Below, one piece after another: positions 59,509-61,922 of a DNA stretch of 61,922 bases. The translations under genes were made by a program, and so were the position numbers. Source of the DNA: Bacillota bacterium (GTDB lineage: Bacteria > Bacillota_A > Clostridia > Lachnospirales > Lachnospiraceae); assembly GCA_023443625.1 (NCBI GenBank), contig JAEZTQ010000067.1:1-61922 (forward strand), given 5' to 3'. Each line of letters opens with the position of its first letter. The first letter of the stretch is position 1. The notes under the pieces were generated by a model. That model worked only from the letters and a program-made list of their open reading frames with translations, ran no database searches and was not told the DNA's origin.

Positions 59509-61212
59509 ATGAAAAATATATTAAAAATATTTTTGATATTTACAATGATACTTACAATGATATTTGGTTTAATGATGCCCGTTACTGTATTTGCAGTTGG
59601 AGATGGAAATATTGACTCAGGTGGTGGAGGCATGGGAGATGGAACGAGTACTGATAAGTGGTCTCCTGGCTTCGATGGTGTACGTGTTACTGTAGTTCGA
59701 GCAGGTGACCATGCCACAGTAACTACCCCTATTGATTTAACAAACAAACAACCTCCATCTACTATGTTTCACTTTGGTAAAGTATCTAAAATTCAATATA
59801 ATAGCGGAAGAAATCTGTCACCTATTCAAGGTGCATATTCTTATATTAACCCATCTCAAACAATGCCGAGGATTGTAAGTACAAATGGTAGTAACAATAT
59901 TGCAGCCATAAAGAGTTATTTTACAGATGAGCAAGTTATCCGATCAATTGCATCAATAACAGGAATGGATTTTGGCATTTTAATTGGTGGGGATTATAAA
60001 TTACTTTTAGAACCAATGGCATATTACACATTTCAAGGAGTTATGATAGCTACCACTGCAACGGAAGCAGCCATGTATGATGAACAATTAAGTGGATTGC
60101 TTCGAAGAAAGATGGTATCTTTATCCCATAAAAACTTGCCACTTGCTATGTTTTTAGAGGTAGGAGACTTGGGATATCCAGCATGGAGTGGCAGTACTAC
60201 AACACCAGCTACTAATGCAGATATAAAATCCTCACTTGGACTTGGTATCGTGCGATTTACAGAACAACCTGAACCACCAATTGTAAGTGCCTATGATTAT
60301 GAATATAGAGTAAATACAGAGGTAATCACTTCCGTTATGATTAGTGGAGGACAGTCCGATCCTGACAGACCCACCCGTGTAAGCTTTATTATTGATGGAA
60401 GAACCTATAATGTTGGAAATGTATATTACCCAAGTGGCGACTCTCAGCTTGCTTGGGTGAAGTGGACAACTCCTGATACGGAACAAGATATGCTAATAGA
60501 TGTAATAGTAAATGGATCGGGTAGTACTCCGAAATCAATTATTAATGTTAAGATTGTTGATTTAGATAAAAATCCACCACCAAATCCTGTTGCTGATGAT
60601 AGAAATGACTCTTTTTCTTATTCTTCTGTTCCAAACAGAGAAGAAAAAACAAATGCAAATTGGAGTATATGGAGTCCTTGGTGGAGGACATATTGGGTGT
60701 GGCATAGTACAGGAGAGGATTCGGGATATTGGTGTGACCATGGTTGGTGGGAGTTTGACCTTGACCAATATACAGCGAGACTTTCAAGCGATATGAGTAT
60801 TAAAAACGATAGTAAGAATCCTACTGCAAGTGGAAGTATTTTTAAAAGTGGATATGGAATCAATCAAACAGTGACTGGAAATGTGAGTACTAATCAAAGT
60901 TCAGCTATAACCTATGCTCAAAATGCTGTTTCCTATTTCCCAGAATTTCGATATGAAACCTACTGGAGATTATTAGAACTTATTTCAAGTGGTTCGAATG
61001 CTAGGTTTGAGTTTAAGAAAAACAATTATTCCACTTATAAAAATCGTACACATTTTACACCAATATGGATGCCAGATGGGTCTTATACAGTAAATACATG
61101 GCTCATAGACGCATGGACTCCTGATGGAATGCTTTCAATGAATCTTACTGACACATTAATAATAAAGGGGAACTTGTGGCAAGATTGGCACATTGCACCC
61201 TTAAATCCTTAG
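59509..61212 (+). CDS. Large secreted protein of the element, unknown function
   Basis: A 567-residue exported protein with a signal peptide (~residues 1-29, cleavage near 'VFAVG'). It contains a Gly-rich start, an alpha/beta middle, a beta-sandwich-like stretch ('YEYRVNTEVITSVMISGGQSDP', 'RVSFIIDG') and an unusually Trp-rich segment ('WSIWSPWWRTYWVWHS' and 'YWCDHGWWEFD', about residues 385-420). ATG 59509 has AAAGGAG 7 nt upstream; TTG 59491 is rejected. I recognise no family. Position suggests a surface component of the pilus or transfer apparatus. Confidence 0.7.
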   Translation: MKNILKIFLIFTMILTMIFGLMMPVTVFAVGDGNIDSGGGGMGDGTSTDKWSPGFDGVRVTVVRAGDHATVTTPIDLTNKQPPSTMFHFGKVSKIQYNSGRNLSPIQGAYSYINPSQTMPRIVSTNGSNNIAAIKSYFTDEQVIRSIASITGMDFGILIGGDYKLLLEPMAYYTFQGVMIATTATEAAMYDEQLSGLLRRKMVSLSHKNLPLAMFLEVGDLGYPAWSGSTTTPATNADIKSSLGLGIVRFTEQPEPPIVSAYDYEYRVNTEVITSVMISGGQSDPDRPTRVSFIIDGRTYNVGNVYYPSGDSQLAWVKWTTPDTEQDMLIDVIVNGSGSTPKSIINVKIVDLDKNPPPNPVADDRNDSFSYSSVPNREEKTNANWSIWSPWWRTYWVWHSTGEDSGYWCDHGWWEFDLDQYTARLSSDMSIKNDSKNPTASGSIFKSGYGINQTVTGNVSTNQSSAITYAQNAVSYFPEFRYETYWRLLELISSGSNARFEFKKNNYSTYKNRTHFTPIWMPDGSYTVNTWLIDAWTPDGMLSMNLTDTLIIKGNLWQDWHIAPLNP

Positions 61213-61240
61213 ATAATACAGAAAAAGAAAGGTGGAACTT

Positions 61241-61582
61241 ATGAAGATAAATAAGAAAATAGCATTAACAATGTGCATGGTGCTGATTGGCATATTATTA
61301 TTTAGTACTACAGCATTAGCTTCAGGTACAGGAGATGTTGCTGGAGCTATTGAAGGAACTTGGAAGGATGCATCAGGGCAGATAAAAACAGTTGTAAATA
61401 AGGTTGTGTTCCCAGCGATTGATCTTATTTTAGCAGTATTCTTCTTTGCAAAACTTGGTACTGCTTATTTTGATTATAGGAAGCATGGACAATTTGAATG
61501 GGCAGCTCCAGCTATCTTGTTTGCATGTTTGGTGTTTACTCTCACTGCTCCAGCATATATTTGGAAGATACTTGGGATGTAA
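61241..61582 (+). CDS. DUF3852, VirB2/TrbC-like membrane protein
   Basis: A 113-residue protein: signal peptide ('ALTMCMVLIGILLFSTTALASG', residues ~6-27), then a short segment and two hydrophobic helices ('VFPAIDLILAVFFFAKLG', 'AAPAILFACLVFTLTAPAYI'). This is the size and topology of VirB2-type conjugative pilins and matches DUF3852 by recall. ATG 61241 has AAAGGTGG upstream. It suggests that a type IV secretion locus continues beyond the window. Confidence 0.75.
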   Translation: MKINKKIALTMCMVLIGILLFSTTALASGTGDVAGAIEGTWKDASGQIKTVVNKVVFPAIDLILAVFFFAKLGTAYFDYRKHGQFEWAAPAILFACLVFTLTAPAYIWKILGM

Positions 61583-61595
61583 ATAAAAGAGCATA

Positions 61596-61624
61596 TTGAC
61601 AAATAATACTCTATATTTTATAAT
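61596..61624 (+). promoter_or_regulatory. Consensus promoter of the TetR gene
   Basis: TTGACA (61596-61601), exactly 17 nt, TATAAT (61619-61624). Full consensus match. Confidence 0.88.
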
Positions 61625-61647
61625 GAGTGAACAATAACTCATTATAA
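61618..61647 (+). promoter_or_regulatory. TetR-type operator, perfect 11-bp inverted repeat
   Basis: TTATAATGAGT (61618-61628) and ACTCATTATAA (61637-61647) are perfect inverted repeats around an 8-nt centre. They cover the -10 box and start point of the TetR gene, implying autorepression. Confidence 0.82.
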
Positions 61648-61662
61648 AAAGGAGGTTTATAT

Positions 61663-61922
61663 TTGCCAAGAACTAAAGAACAGTTTGAAGAAATGCGTAA
61701 TAAAACAAGAGAGAAAATTCAATTAGCAGCAATGCAACTATTTGTTCAAAAAGGATATGGCTCTACAAATGTTCAAGAGATTGCGGACTTAGCAAGTATT
61801 AGTATAGGACTTTTATATCGTCATTATAAGACTAAAGAAGAATTATTTAATGAATTAGTTGAATACTCAATTAACGGGATTAAAGGGGTTTCAGATTTAT
61901 TTAAGCAGGATGATTCGCCAAA
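61663..61922 (+). CDS. TetR/AcrR family regulator (partial, runs off window)
   Basis: TTG 61663 with GGAGG 7 nt upstream starts 'PRTKEQFEEMRNKTREKIQLAA' followed by the TetR helix-turn-helix 'FVQKGYGSTNVQEIADLASISIGLLYRHYKTKEELFNEL'. The ligand-binding domain continues outside the window. It lies downstream of the VirB2-like gene on its own consensus promoter with an operator, the arrangement of an autorepressed regulator. Confidence 0.9.
   Translation, partial: MPRTKEQFEEMRNKTREKIQLAAMQLFVQKGYGSTNVQEIADLASISIGLLYRHYKTKEELFNELVEYSINGIKGVSDLFKQDDSP

Noticed and set aside
1..61922. tRNA, rRNA, CRISPR-Cas, integrase or transposase genes
   Set aside because: I looked for tRNA-like cloverleaf ends, rRNA motifs, regular repeats with spacers and recombinase motifs and saw none in the window. 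A covariance-model scan would be needed to exclude small RNAs.

Overview
The window is AT-rich DNA from a Gram-positive anaerobe. Strong Shine-Dalgarno sequences, consensus sigma-A promoters, a TPP-riboswitch thiamine operon, a YerC/TrpR-like repressor, DUF1836 and many genes typical of Lachnospiraceae all point to a Clostridia (Lachnospiraceae-like) genome. I see no rRNA, tRNA, CRISPR array or integrase gene.

Layout. (1) 1-3.9 kb: a low-complexity CAGAACAG repeat, a reverse-strand GH127-type beta-L-arabinofuranosidase, an A-B-A-B-A repeat block, a DUF1836 regulator and a YerC-like repressor. (2) 4.3-12.0 kb: a Dlt-like operon of transglutaminase-domain protein, Asp/Glu racemase, stand-alone adenylation enzyme, carrier protein, MBOAT acyltransferase, SGNH-like protein and lipoprotein. 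It looks like a machine that racemises, activates and exports an amino acid, possibly acidic, onto a surface molecule. (3) 12.2-18.5 kb: a zinc alcohol dehydrogenase, then a TPP riboswitch separated from thiC-thiM-thiE-thiD by a small MITE-like insertion. (4) 18.7-26.2 kb: a PadR-controlled ABC-2 transporter, a DUF2804 protein, a coiled-coil protein and RlmD.

(5) 26.4-40.4 kb: an accessory antibiotic-resistance island. It holds nucleotidyltransferases, arr, a mef/msr(D)-type pair with leader peptides, vat, lnu, a methyltransferase, an APH, a DHFR/RibD-like protein, a TmrB-like gene broken by a stop codon, and a drug ABC transporter with a TipA-like MerR regulator. A diverged ~108 bp promoter block occurs upstream of the first gene of the island and again upstream of the GyrI-like gene just beyond it. 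(6) 41.6-61.9 kb: part of a conjugative or mobilisable element. ArdA-like, DUF4314, YodL-like and Dam genes lead into a Tad/Flp-type pilus operon: two DUF6133 pilin candidates around a giant SLH surface protein, A24 prepilin peptidase, CpaB, CpaE-like, CpaF, TadB, TadC, and DUF4320 and other pilin-like proteins. A VirB2-like DUF3852 protein and the start of an autoregulated TetR gene follow. The window ends inside the TetR gene, so most of the transfer machinery, if present, lies beyond it.
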